From positions 62,001 through 126,000 of the forward strand of contig NZ_MWWY01000013.1 in assembly GCF_002259755.1 (NCBI RefSeq): 64,000 nt of DNA, in the 5' to 3' direction. The translations under genes were made by a program, and so were the position numbers. The DNA is from Bifidobacterium hapali (GTDB lineage Bacteria > Actinomycetota > Actinomycetes > Actinomycetales > Bifidobacteriaceae). Under the pieces are notes generated by a model. It did not search any database, was not told the origin of the DNA, and saw only the letters and a list, made by a program, of their open reading frames with translations. Positions within the stretch are counted from its first letter, which is position 1. Every line of letters starts with the position of its first letter. Positions 1 to 7,753 of this stretch are shown in pieces.

Positions 1-1
1 C

Positions 2-520
2 CGACTCAACCCGAGTTCGCTGAACCGGCTCAACGACATCGAACTCGAAGAGGCGGTGACCAAAACGGTCATGTTCAACCCATCCCGAACCCAGCTCGAC
101 GGTTTCATCACGGGAAGCCGCGACGCCGGCCTGATACTCGTGCCGCACCGGCTGAACACGGAGCAGCCCCAACGCGACAGGGATCTCATCGTGCGCGCGC
201 TGATGTACCTGCTCGGACTGTCCGCCTTCCTCGCGCTCACCGTCATCGTGATCATCCAATCATTGTCCGTGACCCTCGCACGGGAGCGGCCGGCGATGCT
301 CGTCCGCCGGCTCTACGGCGCCACCGCCGCGGACGAGGCGATCCGCGTCGCCGGACTCATCCTCATCATGCTGCTGCCCGCCGCCGTGGTGCTGGCATGC
401 TTCCAGCTGATAGGGGAACCGGTGGCCACCGCATCCCGGACGATGATCGCCGTCATCCTCGCCATGGCGGCCCTGGTCTGGACGATCGCCGTACGACGCG
501 CAACCACACACATTCAATGA
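2..520 (+). CDS. Permease of a bacteriocin-type ABC exporter, C-terminal part (5' end outside window)
   Basis: The reading frame is open from the window edge, so only the last 172 residues are seen. The visible part has three strongly hydrophobic segments (roughly 66-88, 110-130 and 146-162 of the fragment) joined by a basic cytoplasmic loop, in the FtsX-like style. The stop overlaps the start region of the next gene, an ABC ATPase of the lactococcin-972-type exporter class. In that class the partner is a large bacteriocin-associated membrane protein (DUF1430-like). The assignment rests mainly on this pairing and the hydrophobic layout. Another MacB/FtsX-type permease is possible. Base composition is clearly more GC-rich than the core genes further on. 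Confidence 0.6.
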   Translation, partial: RLNPSSLNRLNDIELEEAVTKTVMFNPSRTQLDGFITGSRDAGLILVPHRLNTEQPQRDRDLIVRALMYLLGLSAFLALTVIVIIQSLSVTLARERPAMLVRRLYGATAADEAIRVAGLILIMLLPAAVVLACFQLIGEPVATASRTMIAVILAMAALVWTIAVRRATTHIQ

Positions 521-534
521 AAGAAGCACCGACC

Positions 535-1209
535 ATGCCACAGACGACCATAGACGCCCGAAACCTGACCAAACGATACACGGACGGGCAGGCGCAGCTC
601 CTCGCCGTGCGCGACGTATCCCTGCACGCCTCGGCCGGGGAGTCGATCGCCATCATGGGACCGTCCGGATGCGGCAAATCCACCCTGCTGCGCATGATCG
701 GACTGTCCATGCAACCCACCTCCGGCTCCCTGCTCCTGCAAGGACGCCCGACGCCGGAAAACGACAAGGACCGGTCCGCATGGCGCAACCGCATGTTCGG
801 CTTCATCCCGCAGGACTACGCGATCCTCGAAGACGAGCCCGCATGGGCCAATGTCGCCATCCCCATGGAATACGCGAAACCCAAGATCAAGCGCGCCGAA
901 CGCCGGCAACGCGCCACAGCCGCTTTGGAACAAGTCGGGCTCGCCGGCAAGGCGCGACGCATGCCCGGGCAACTGTCCGGCGGCGAAAGGCAACGCATCG
1001 CCATCGCCAGGGCGACCGTGATGCACCCCGCCATCATCATCGCCGACGAACCCACCGCGGCACTCGACACGCACACCGCCGACACCATCATGACCATGCT
1101 CCTCGCGCAATGCAGGCAAGGCGCCACGCTCATCCTCGCCACCCACGACCCACGCGTCGCAGCCCAATGCGACACCACCCTCACCATGCGAGACGGCGCA
1201 TTCATCTGA
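535..1209 (+). CDS. ABC transporter ATP-binding protein, bacteriocin/lipoprotein-export type
   Basis: This 224-residue ATPase powers the permease encoded just upstream. All motifs are visible: Walker A GPSGCGKST near residue 43, Q-loop region FIPQDY, signature LSGGERQ near 147, Walker B IIIADEPTAALD near 168, and the switch His in ATHDPR near 202. Length and the closely spaced D-loop fit the small MacB/LolD/lactococcin-972 exporter class. An ATG at 517 overlaps the upstream stop (ATGA). The ATG at 535 is preferred because an AAGAAG-like ribosome site lies about 8 nt before it and the family usually starts there. The two genes form one transcription unit with translational coupling. The transported substrate cannot be read from the sequence. 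Confidence 0.85.
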   Translation: MPQTTIDARNLTKRYTDGQAQLLAVRDVSLHASAGESIAIMGPSGCGKSTLLRMIGLSMQPTSGSLLLQGRPTPENDKDRSAWRNRMFGFIPQDYAILEDEPAWANVAIPMEYAKPKIKRAERRQRATAALEQVGLAGKARRMPGQLSGGERQRIAIARATVMHPAIIIADEPTAALDTHTADTIMTMLLAQCRQGATLILATHDPRVAAQCDTTLTMRDGAFI

Positions 1210-1259
1210 AGGTTTTCGCAAGGTACAACTGGATCTGCAAGAAAAGGAATTGCCGACAA

Positions 1260-1997
1260 TTACCATGTGGAGAGCGTTTCAATAGTGTCGAGCCCGTCTT
1301 GACGGTGTGATTCATCGAGGTTGTCCCAGTACGGGGAATCCTCGATGAGCTTGTCGTGCAGGAGTCTGATGCGTTTGCGGTCGGTGCCGCTGTGCAAGCG
1401 TGCGAGCTCCGCATCGGGATCCGGGATGAGGGATGCGAGCATGGCTGCATCATAGAGGTGACGGTCACCGTAGCCGGCGTGGTCGGCGCTGTAGGCCGCG
1501 CTCTTGAGTATCAGCGCGCCGAGCAGGTCCGGGATGCGAACCACGACTTCGGCGCCGTCCTTGTCATCGATGAGTTGGACCTGCATGCTGCGTTCCACTG
1601 CCTGCGCGCCGCCCGGCATGGATAGCACCGGTGTGCCGGCGATGGTCGCGTCAGCCCCAAGGAACTTGGGAAGGTGATCGGCGACCAGCAGGTCCACGAC
1701 GTCGCCGTTCGGCGCGATCATGCGGGTCGTGTATCCGGTCAGCGTGCCCGGCTGCGTCTCGAACCCGCGAGAGGTGAGAATGCCGCGCAGTCTGGCGATG
1801 CCGCGTCGATCCGCCATGAGGTCGGCGAGCAGGTCGGCGTCGGTGGTGGGTCGTGCTGTCAATCCGCCCATGATGGCGTGCAGCTGGACCATGAGCCCGC
1901 CCGTAAGCAGCCATGATTCCGGGATGTTCGCCGCGGCTACCGCGTACACGGTATTCCACGGATGGCCCGTGTTGGGGATGCGGATTGTCGGAATCAT
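1260..1997 (-). CDS. AbiEii-like nucleotidyltransferase, probable toxin of a type IV-like toxin-antitoxin pair
   Basis: The 245-residue protein has the polymerase-beta nucleotidyltransferase signature: GG at residues 33-34 followed by the metal-binding pair DAD at 53-55 in the context RPTTDAD. AbiEii-type toxins of this superfamily transfer nucleotides to RNA targets and are neutralised by a DNA-binding partner encoded just upstream. That is the arrangement here: the start codon overlaps the stop of the HTH gene by 4 nt (ATGA), implying translational coupling. It faces the ABC ATPase gene with only 50 bp between their ends. Both genes sit beside an integrase, which suggests carriage on an integrated element. 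Whether it inhibits growth or acts in phage defence is inference. Confidence 0.7.
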   Translation of the reverse strand: MIPTIRIPNTGHPWNTVYAVAAANIPESWLLTGGLMVQLHAIMGGLTARPTTDADLLADLMADRRGIARLRGILTSRGFETQPGTLTGYTTRMIAPNGDVVDLLVADHLPKFLGADATIAGTPVLSMPGGAQAVERSMQVQLIDDKDGAEVVVRIPDLLGALILKSAAYSADHAGYGDRHLYDAAMLASLIPDPDAELARLHSGTDRKRIRLLHDKLIEDSPYWDNLDESHRQDGLDTIETLSTW

Positions 1998-2698
1998 GCC
2001 TGGTGCTCCTTGCGATGATATTCGTCGATCAGCTGTTGAAGGGTTTCCATGCCGGCGCGGCGTTCTCTCGGGTCGTTGGATTCAGCCAGGTCGGCCGCGC
2101 ATACGCCGAGAGGCATCGGCCCCTCGCCGGCGGGAAGATCGTCGGCGACGTGGAGCCGTACCCGGACCGGAGTCGCGCCTTGCTTCAACCGGCATTGCCG
2201 AATGGCGTCGTTCAGAGCATCGGCGGTGACGTAGCCTTCCACCACGTCTGTGGCGGTCAATTGGAACGAGGCGGCCAATGCTCCGGTGGCGGCGGAGGGA
2301 CGGATGAGGGTTTCGACCTTGTCGAGGTTGGAGCCCCTGCACCAGTATTCGACCGTCGTCGCACGCCTGCGCGCGAGACGGGTCAGATTCTCCGCATCCA
2401 TCTGCCTCAGGTATCCCCTGAGCCGGTATCGCTGCTGTCGGCCCAGCCATGGCGCGTCGAGCCCGCTGAGCATGTATAGCGCCCCGAACGCCATGTCTGG
2501 TGAATAAGGACGCCCATCCGCACCCTGCCACTGTGCTTGGCGACGTACGGAATCCTCCGTAATCAGCGAGCCGCCTCCCACGGAAAGAGATTCAAGCCGG
2601 CCAGCAGCGCGAAGCGCGCTGACCCGTCGCTCGCTCACTCCGAGTCTACGGGCGGCTTCCCGCCGTGTGAGCAGCGTCCGATTCGTTCTGATAGCCAT
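1994..2698 (-). CDS. Helix-turn-helix protein, probable antitoxin/repressor of the nucleotidyltransferase pair
   Basis: The 234-residue protein starts with a clear helix-turn-helix (residues about 11-35, TRREAARRLGVSERRV) of the MerR/excisionase type, followed by a larger domain without motifs that I recognise. It overlaps the downstream nucleotidyltransferase by 4 nt. The start at 2698 has an AGGA ribosome site about 4 nt upstream, and a perfect 18-bp inverted repeat lies immediately before that. This fits a self-regulating antitoxin as in AbiEi systems, where the antitoxin binds inverted repeats in its own promoter. Antitoxin function is inferred from organisation, not from full-length similarity. 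Confidence 0.65.
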   Translation of the reverse strand: MAIRTNRTLLTRREAARRLGVSERRVSALRAAGRLESLSVGGGSLITEDSVRRQAQWQGADGRPYSPDMAFGALYMLSGLDAPWLGRQQRYRLRGYLRQMDAENLTRLARRRATTVEYWCRGSNLDKVETLIRPSAATGALAASFQLTATDVVEGYVTADALNDAIRQCRLKQGATPVRVRLHVADDLPAGEGPMPLGVCAADLAESNDPRERRAGMETLQQLIDEYHRKEHQA

Positions 2699-2706
2699 AT
2701 TCCTAT

Positions 2707-2748
2707 TGTATACAGAACTATTCCAGATTGGGAATAGTTCTGTATACA
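2707..2748. promoter_or_regulatory. Perfect 18-bp inverted-repeat operator of the toxin-antitoxin operon
   Basis: The arm at 2707-2724 is exactly complementary to the arm at 2731-2748, with a 6-nt centre. Each outer end is itself the 8-bp palindrome TGTATACA, so the site contains palindromes at two scales. The distal end lies 8 nt before the start codon at 2698, and TATACA/TATTCC strings inside it could serve as promoter elements. The position fits binding of the HTH antitoxin as a dimer of dimers. Confidence 0.75.
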
Positions 2749-2790
2749 CAGGGCAACAGGGCGTCTCAATCCGTATTCGTCTGCATGTGG

Positions 2791-4035
2791 TCATTGCGCT
2801 GCTTTGATGAAGTCTTCGGCGAGTTGGTTGACGATCTGGTTGCGGTGTCGGGCGACGATGCGCTGGTAGTGCTTGATGGCGACCTTCTCGCTGACGTGAC
2901 CGAGTTCGTCCATGACTTCCCGCAGGGTGCCGCCCTTGAGCATGAGCAGTGTCGCGTGACTCGCCCTCAGGGATTGGAAGGTCAGGTCGGGGCGGCCGGC
3001 TTTCTCCCTGGCTTTGCGGAACTGGGCCTCCAAAGTGGTCTGGCTCATCACCGAGGCTCGTCTGGGGCGGAAGACCATGGCTTCCGGGTCCGTCCATTCG
3101 CAGTGCCTGAGCAGGTGGTCGTGAATCAGGGGCACGAGCCCGTCGGGGATGGGCACGGTGCGCCGGCTGGAGTCGGTCTTGGTCCTGGCGATGCGTGTCG
3201 AACCGCGATCCGCATAGCCCCTGTTGACGGAATGTCGCACGGTCAGGCGTTTGGCCTTCAGGTCGATGTCCTTGATCTGCAGGCCGCACAGCTCGCCGCA
3301 ACGGAGGCCTCCGACGAGCGTGGCGAGTATCACCGCCAGTCTCGTGTAGTCGGGCATGTTCTCCGCGATCAGCTTGAGTTCCAGCGGCGTGACCGGTGGA
3401 ACGTCCTCCCTGGCGGATCGTGGCGCGGGTGGTATGGGCAGGATGAACGGGTTGTCGCGGATCAGCGGCGGGGAGCCGTCCATACTCATCTTCGTGGCGC
3501 TGGCGAACGCCGCCTTCAGGCGCATGCATGAGCGGCGGAACGCCCATTGCCCCTCAGGGTGCGGCGCGTCGTACCAGCGTTTGATGTCCTTCGGCGTGAT
3601 CTCGGTCAGGAGCTTGCCCTTGAAGCCCGGCATGAAGTGCGCGATGTCGAGATACAGGTTCCGGCGCGTGCCGCCGGCTATCCTCTCGCCGTTCGGCAGC
3701 CGGTATCCTTCCGCCCACCGGGTCACGTAATCCTCGAACGAGATCAGGTTCGCGCGCTTCCTGCGGCGGCGTTCTGACGGATGGACCCATTCCTGGATGT
3801 TCTTGCGATCCAGTTCCACCAGATGCCGTTCCTCTTCGAGCCACTGGTGCGCCTCGTGCTCCATGTCCGGCTTGAACTGACGCTGGACCTTCTTGCCCGG
3901 TCGTTTCGGGTCCGGGTACCGCACCTGCCAGGCGACGAGATTGCCTGCGGTATCGTAGCGCGGCGTCACGGTGCCGAACCTGCTCCGCCGTCCCGGCGAC
4001 GGCCCCATACTGTCCTTCTTCGTCCTTGCGGACAT
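2791..4035 (-). CDS. Tyrosine recombinase / integrase of a mobile element
   Basis: This 414-residue integrase has an N-terminal AP2-like DNA-binding region (about 18-75, with the usual AWQVRYPDP strand), a core-binding SAM-like domain (about 98-190) and a C-terminal catalytic domain. Catalytic candidates are Arg245 (GGLRCGEL), Lys286 (ARTKTDSS), Arg357, His380 (LGH) and the nucleophile Tyr390 (KHYQR). The usual HxxR box reads QSLR, with Gln354 where His is normal. The start at 4035 has a good AAGGAG site. The gene lies upstream of, and in the same direction as, the HTH/nucleotidyltransferase pair. No flanking attachment-site duplication could be found by eye, so the element's ends are unknown. 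Confidence 0.9.
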   Translation of the reverse strand: MSARTKKDSMGPSPGRRSRFGTVTPRYDTAGNLVAWQVRYPDPKRPGKKVQRQFKPDMEHEAHQWLEEERHLVELDRKNIQEWVHPSERRRRKRANLISFEDYVTRWAEGYRLPNGERIAGGTRRNLYLDIAHFMPGFKGKLLTEITPKDIKRWYDAPHPEGQWAFRRSCMRLKAAFASATKMSMDGSPPLIRDNPFILPIPPAPRSAREDVPPVTPLELKLIAENMPDYTRLAVILATLVGGLRCGELCGLQIKDIDLKAKRLTVRHSVNRGYADRGSTRIARTKTDSSRRTVPIPDGLVPLIHDHLLRHCEWTDPEAMVFRPRRASVMSQTTLEAQFRKAREKAGRPDLTFQSLRASHATLLMLKGGTLREVMDELGHVSEKVAIKHYQRIVARHRNQIVNQLAEDFIKAAQ

Positions 4036-4423
4036 GATGATGCTCCTTGTGCTGAATCCAAGATCGATGGCATGGCATAACGGCCTCGGAAAAATGCCAC
4101 CAAAAATGCCACCAAGTGGCCGAATACGCTCTCAGTGAGCCATTGCACCTAAAAATGCACCTCTAGTGCCTTAGGCCTTGCAATCATTGAGGTTTAGGCT
4201 GATTCGATCACTCGTCACAGGTCGTTTCGACCATCAGCCGCATGAAGATGACGATAAGGAGCAACACTGCTTGCGTGTCTATTGGAAGAAAGCGGGAACC
4301 GTTGCTATGATTGATTTTGTAAGTAATGAAGGTAAATTTATTTGCCCCCGGAGTGGTGGAGATGGACCTGTACGACGCTGGGCCGTATCCCCCTCTCTGG
4401 GGGTACCGATGGCGATTGCCACA

Positions 4424-4465
4424 AAAAGCGCTGAAACTCAAGGGTTCCGGCGCTTTTCTGTTTTC
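4424..4465 (+). terminator. Probable rho-independent terminator
   Basis: AAAAGCGC at 4424-4431 pairs with GCGCTTTT at 4450-4457 and is followed by a T-rich tract. No gene upstream on this strand is recognised, so it may end an untranslated RNA or be a remnant. Confidence 0.5.
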
Positions 4466-4677
4466 TTGACTGAGTTGTTTTGGTACTCATTTGGTACCCT
4501 ACGAAATGAACGAGGGATGACTCGACTGGTTCTTTGTAACGTGAAGCGGTCTGTCAGAAAGTTGACGGATGCACAAGCTGATAAGCGGTGCAGTCGAATA
4601 TTGCCTAAATGTCCCATTATGTGTAAACTGACTCGCACGACGAGCATAGGTCGGCAGGCTTATGATCGCTGTCCGGC

Positions 4678-4708
4678 TAGGGGTCGCTTCGGTGGCCCCT
4701 ATGCATTT
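4678..4708 (+). terminator. Probable terminator with TTCG tetraloop
   Basis: A 10-bp stem (4678-4687 with 4692-4701, including two G-T pairs) closes on a TTCG tetraloop and is followed by TGCATTTT. The stable loop suggests selection as RNA. What it terminates is not clear, since no convincing gene lies upstream. Confidence 0.55.
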
Positions 4709-4880
4709 TCAGATCAGCTGGTCCACGAAGCTGTTCCCTGCGTATGTGGGGATGATCTCTCACATTGTGAATTTGTATAATCAAGACTTACATAATGTCT
4801 TTACGAAAGTGTGTGAGCACGATAAGTGATCCCAAGGTAGACGGGATACACTGGAAACTACTAACGAAAGGTGGTGTGCT

Positions 4881-5120
4881 ATGAGCAGTGCAATTATCAA
4901 TGTGCCTGTTGATATGGACGTGCTGTATGACGCTGAGCGCGATTCACGTAGTGCTGGGATGACGCTTGTTGAGCGGCTTCAACAGGTTATATCTGGTTGG
5001 GCTGAGGCACGAGAAGATGCGGACGATTTAGCTGTGCTTCGCGACGCTATGGCGCATGACGACGGTACCCGGTATAGTGCGGACGAAGTAGACAGGATGC
5101 TTGATGACGTGGCGGCTTGA
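4881..5120 (+). CDS. RelB-like antitoxin
   Basis: This is a 79-residue acidic protein. The N-terminus (SSAIINVPVDMDVLYDAE) resembles the short ribbon-helix-helix DNA-binding module of RelB/DinJ antitoxins, and the acidic C-terminal part ends in a helix (SADEVDRMLDDV) of the kind that wraps the toxin. The start has an AAAGGTGG ribosome site 7 nt upstream. Its 3' end overlaps the toxin start by 17 nt. A TATAAT box near 4776 and the imperfect palindrome AAGAC..GTCTT at about 4783-4802 lie upstream. The function is inferred from size, charge and the partner gene. Confidence 0.75.
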   Translation: MSSAIINVPVDMDVLYDAERDSRSAGMTLVERLQQVISGWAEAREDADDLAVLRDAMAHDDGTRYSADEVDRMLDDVAA

Positions 5121-5382
5121 ATACACTAAAGAAGCTGTGCGTCAGTTACGTAAAATGGGGCCATCTGATAGTAGGCGTGTCCGCGATTGGTTGCGTAAAA
5201 ATATCGATGGTTGTGATAATCCTCGTGCGCATGGTAAGGGTTTGACAGCTAACTTATCTGGTACGTGGCGTTATCGTGTTGGAGATTGGCGTGTGCTGGC
5301 TAATATCGACGATGGCGTGGTTACCGTTGAGGTTTTTACTATTGAGCATCGCAGTGAGGTTTACCGGACAAAGCGGCATTGA
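5104..5382 (+). CDS. RelE/ParE-family toxin
   Basis: The 92-residue basic protein matches the RelE/ParE fold pattern: an N-terminal strand (WRLEYTKEAVRQLRKM), two helices, then the strand series GTWRYRVGDWRVLANI and the C-terminal EVYRTKRH tail. The conserved R-x-R-x-GDWR core and the C-terminal EVY segment are typical of mRNA-cleaving RelE members. A TTG at 5101 is possible, but the ATG at 5104 is preferred. It overlaps the antitoxin gene, as is usual for this family. Composition is lower in GC than both the preceding island and the following core genes. Confidence 0.8.
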   Translation: MTWRLEYTKEAVRQLRKMGPSDSRRVRDWLRKNIDGCDNPRAHGKGLTANLSGTWRYRVGDWRVLANIDDGVVTVEVFTIEHRSEVYRTKRH

Positions 5383-5497
5383 TTGAGTTGATGTGATTGT
5401 TGTTTGTGACACGCCGATTTGTATACCGATGTTTAGTAGGACAAGAGCTTTACCTACGTGGTGCAGGTATGATAACTGTCTACTGGAATGCGAGAGT

Positions 5498-5698
5498 ATG
5501 GGACTCAAACAACTCAGACAGGCAGCTGGACTAATTCAAACTGAGCTAGCCAAACGAACTGGGATAGTGCAAACAGTCATATCTAAATATGAGCGTGGTT
5601 CACAATCTGTTCACAACATGACATTAGCTAACTCTCTGCGCATATCCCGCGCGTTGAACTGTCGTCCTGATGAATTGACGGACGGCTACCCCGACTAA
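5498..5698 (+). CDS. Small XRE-family helix-turn-helix regulator
   Basis: From the ATG at 5498 this is a 66-residue protein that is almost entirely a lambda-repressor-like HTH: GLKQLRQAAGLIQTELAKRT, then VVISKYERG-like recognition helix (here VQTVISKYERGSQSV), ending in the usual CRPDELTDG. An in-frame ATG at 5429 and an earlier alternative start would add a Cys-rich N-terminus without family support, so the short form is chosen. It lies 115 bp after the RelE-like gene and could be a third component or an independent regulator. A strong hairpin terminator follows at once. Confidence 0.65.
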   Translation: MGLKQLRQAAGLIQTELAKRTGIVQTVISKYERGSQSVHNMTLANSLRISRALNCRPDELTDGYPD

Positions 5699-5710
5699 AC
5701 AAAAAAAGAA

Positions 5711-5737
5711 TGCGGCTAAGAAGCCGCAACTTTCTTA
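5711..5737 (+). terminator. Terminator after the XRE regulator
   Basis: TGCGGCT pairs with AGCCGCA over a 4-nt loop. It is flanked by an A-run on the left and ACTTTCTT on the right, so it could act in both directions. Confidence 0.65.
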
Positions 5738-5863
5738 GCGATGCGCTCAAAACCATATAGGCACAACGGGTGTGCGAATCGATTCACTTCGTATTGCTAT
5801 CACTCCTTGACATGCGAAAGCTACTTAGTCCCAGTTAGCTGAGCTGAGTTGTCGAATTGCAAA

Positions 5864-5892
5864 ACGGGCAATCCGTCGGTTGGATTGCCCGT
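5864..5892. terminator. 11-bp perfect stem-loop in convergent gap
   Basis: ACGGGCAATCC (5864-5874) pairs exactly with 5882-5892 over a 7-nt loop. It lies between the XRE gene (+) and xseB (-). No T-run follows on either strand, so it may be a processing or stability hairpin. Confidence 0.5.
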
Positions 5893-5920
5893 AGGTGAGG
5901 GGAGTAACTGTGCTGCGACG

Positions 5921-6053
5921 AGGCGAAGTGAGGCCGTAGGCCGAAGGATACTCAGTCGAGATTCGACTGGGCTGAGCCGTTAAGCGGACGCGTAGCGTTC
6001 GTAGGCGAAGTGAGGCCGTAGGCCGAAGGGAATTCAGTCCAAATTGGACTGAG
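5921..6053 (-). repeat. Palindromic element flanked by two copies of the xseB 3' end
   Basis: Read on the minus strand, xseB ends in a hairpin-forming stretch encoding QSNLD-stop. Next comes a 27-nt string (plus strand 6003-6029), a short element with CTTCGCCTACGAAC...CGCTTAACGGCTCAG (5972-6012), a second stretch again encoding QSNLD-stop, and an identical second 27-nt string (5921-5947). The two 51-nt copies differ at about 7 positions. Two of these changes are C/G swaps that keep the stem paired. Related elements lie at 16963-17012 and 41041-41091. Confidence 0.8.
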
Positions 6054-6348
6054 TTCCAGCCGTATCTGCACTGGTCGCCTGTTCAGCCTGTGCTGCGTCA
6101 AGCTTAGCTTTGACATCATTCAACAGGCTCTGGGCGCGCTTGGCGAGCGCCTCACCGATCTCCCATTGACGCATCGATTGGTCAAGGTTGAGTCCGCCTG
6201 CTTCGAGTGCTTGCACAGCTTGGATGAGCTTGTCGCGTGCCTCCTCGTACGGCATTTGCGCGATGATCTTACGCTCGTCGTCGGTCAGCGATGAAGTGAC
6301 CGTAGACGAAGGAGAAGAAGTCGTTGCTGCAGTGGTTTTGTCAGTCAT
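6034..6348 (-). CDS. xseB: Exodeoxyribonuclease VII small subunit
   Basis: This 104-residue protein is the small, helical subunit that assembles in several copies on XseA to form exonuclease VII, which degrades single-stranded DNA. The recognised core is MPYEEARDKLIQAVQALE (about 29-46) followed by LDQSMRQWEIGEALAKR (about 55-71), the conserved two-helix coiled coil. A Thr/Ser-rich N-terminal tail and an Ala/Thr-rich C-terminus are lineage extensions. It is encoded downstream of xseA on the same strand, 142 bp away. Its last five codons and stop lie in a palindrome that is duplicated beyond the gene. Confidence 0.93.
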   Translation of the reverse strand: MTDKTTAATTSSPSSTVTSSLTDDERKIIAQMPYEEARDKLIQAVQALEAGGLNLDQSMRQWEIGEALAKRAQSLLNDVKAKLDAAQAEQATSADTAGTQSNLD

Positions 6349-6490
6349 AATGTAATCCTTATATTCCTTTATATAGTGGTTAATAAATAAGTGGTCAATA
6401 TGTCCTATTGGTTATGGCTAAAAACTAGCGAAGTCAGCGTCGAGGATCTGAAGAAGACTCGTAACAAGCCGTCAATCCTTACGCACCTCC

Positions 6491-7753
6491 TCACGCCACC
6501 GTCGCATCCAACGGCCCATGCTTCAGCGTGATCGTAATCGGATCGCCGGCACTCACCGCGGCAGGATCGTCGAGCACATGCCCGCCCGCCATCTGCACGA
6601 CTGCATAACCGCGGTCGAGCGTGGATTGCGGGCTGAGCGCGGTCAAACTGGCGTGCAGTTTTTCGATAGTCAAACTCGCGTCGTCACTGATACGCCGCAG
6701 TCCAATGTCCATGCGTCGCCGAGCGTCGTCAATAAACCGCTGGTGCGGCTCAAGCATGGTGAGCGGCCTAGTCAGACTTGGCCGGTTCGCATAGCCTTCG
6801 ACGAGTCGAATTTCGCCGTCAACGCGCGCTTCGATACGCATGCGCGCCCGTCGAATCGCATTGTCGATGAGCTGCCACTGTTCGCGCACGTCCGGAACGA
6901 CTTTTTTCGCAGCATCGGTTGGTGTCGACGCGCGCAAATCAACGGCGAGATCGATCAACGTCCAGTCATCCTCGTGTCCGATCGCGGAGACGATCGGAGT
7001 TACGCAAGCTGCTGCCGCGCGTACCACTGACTCGTCCGAGAATCCGATGAGATCTTCAAACGCGCCGCCGCCGCGCGCCACGATAATCACATCCACGTCT
7101 GGATCGTCGTCGAGTTTGCGGATCGCGGCGACGATATCCGGCGGGCACTGCGGTCCTTGTACGTGCGCGTGCACGACTTTGAATCGTACGGACGGCCAGC
7201 GCAAGTTGACGTTAGTGATCACGTCACCTTCCGCGCGAGCTTGCGGCGCGCAAATCAGTCCGATGCACGACGGAAATTCCGGCAGTGCGATTTTGCGATC
7301 GGCGTCGAATAGTCCTTCGCCTTTGAGTTTTTTGCGCAGCTCGTCGATCTGTTCTTTAAGTCCGCCGCCGGAGCCGATTTTGCGAATGTCGTCGCCGATG
7401 AAGCTCAGTCGCGTCTGTTTGACCCAGATATCGGCTTTGCCGTGGATGACGACGCGATCGCCTTGCCGGAATGCGGCGGCTTGCGTGGCGAACGCTCGCC
7501 ATCCGGATACGGAGATCGCGATGTCTTCAAAGTCGTCGCGTACGGTCAGGTATGCTGAGCCGGCGCGTCGCGTATTGATTTCGGTGATCTGTCCGCAAAT
7601 CCATGCTGCGGGCCACTTTTCCACGGCCGTGTGAAATTTCTGGCTTAGTACTGATACTGGCCACGGTCTCTCCGCAGTGGTTTCGCTGGCGAGCCGCGGC
7701 AGTTGGTCGAGCGGCTGCGGTGCCGGCACGTTGTGTTCTGTAACCCAATTCAT
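6491..7753 (-). CDS. xseA: Exodeoxyribonuclease VII large subunit
   Basis: The 420-residue protein carries an N-terminal OB-fold (about 30-130, VLSQKFHTAVEKWPAAWICG) that binds single-stranded DNA. The catalytic domain has the family hallmarks CIGLICAPQARAEGDV, VIIVARGGGAFEDLIGF and CVTPIVSAIGHEDD, followed by a long helical region and a terminal STLDRGYAVV segment. Length agrees with other XseA proteins. With XseB it forms the bidirectional single-strand exonuclease used in repair and recombination. The order xseA then xseB on one strand suggests one operon reading away from nrdD. Confidence 0.95.
   Translation of the reverse strand: MNWVTEHNVPAPQPLDQLPRLASETTAERPWPVSVLSQKFHTAVEKWPAAWICGQITEINTRRAGSAYLTVRDDFEDIAISVSGWRAFATQAAAFRQGDRVVIHGKADIWVKQTRLSFIGDDIRKIGSGGGLKEQIDELRKKLKGEGLFDADRKIALPEFPSCIGLICAPQARAEGDVITNVNLRWPSVRFKVVHAHVQGPQCPPDIVAAIRKLDDDPDVDVIIVARGGGAFEDLIGFSDESVVRAAAACVTPIVSAIGHEDDWTLIDLAVDLRASTPTDAAKKVVPDVREQWQLIDNAIRRARMRIEARVDGEIRLVEGYANRPSLTRPLTMLEPHQRFIDDARRRMDIGLRRISDDASLTIEKLHASLTALSPQSTLDRGYAVVQMAGGHVLDDPAAVSAGDPITITLKHGPLDATVA

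Larger units (their letters stand above)
4036..4880. other. Gene-free stretch between integrase and RelBE-like genes
   Basis: Near 4093-4112 the motif AAAATGCCACC occurs twice in tandem just upstream of the integrase, with a related AAAATGCACC at 4152. These could be integrase arm-type sites or a promoter-proximal repeat. Two terminator-like hairpins follow (4424-4465 and 4678-4708). A 200-codon open frame across 4178-4780 has no ribosome site, no motif and crosses both hairpins, so I do not call it. A TATAAT box near 4776 probably drives the RelBE-like operon. Confidence 0.5.

Noticed and set aside
4300-4420. Possible tmRNA 3' end or tRNA remnant as an integrase target
   Set aside because: No acceptor stem, T arm or tag-peptide region could be drawn; the CCCCC/GGGGG stem is only five pairs.
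4178-4780. A 200-codon open frame between integrase and RelBE-like genes
   Set aside because: It has no ribosome site, no recognisable motif, and runs through two terminator-like hairpins.
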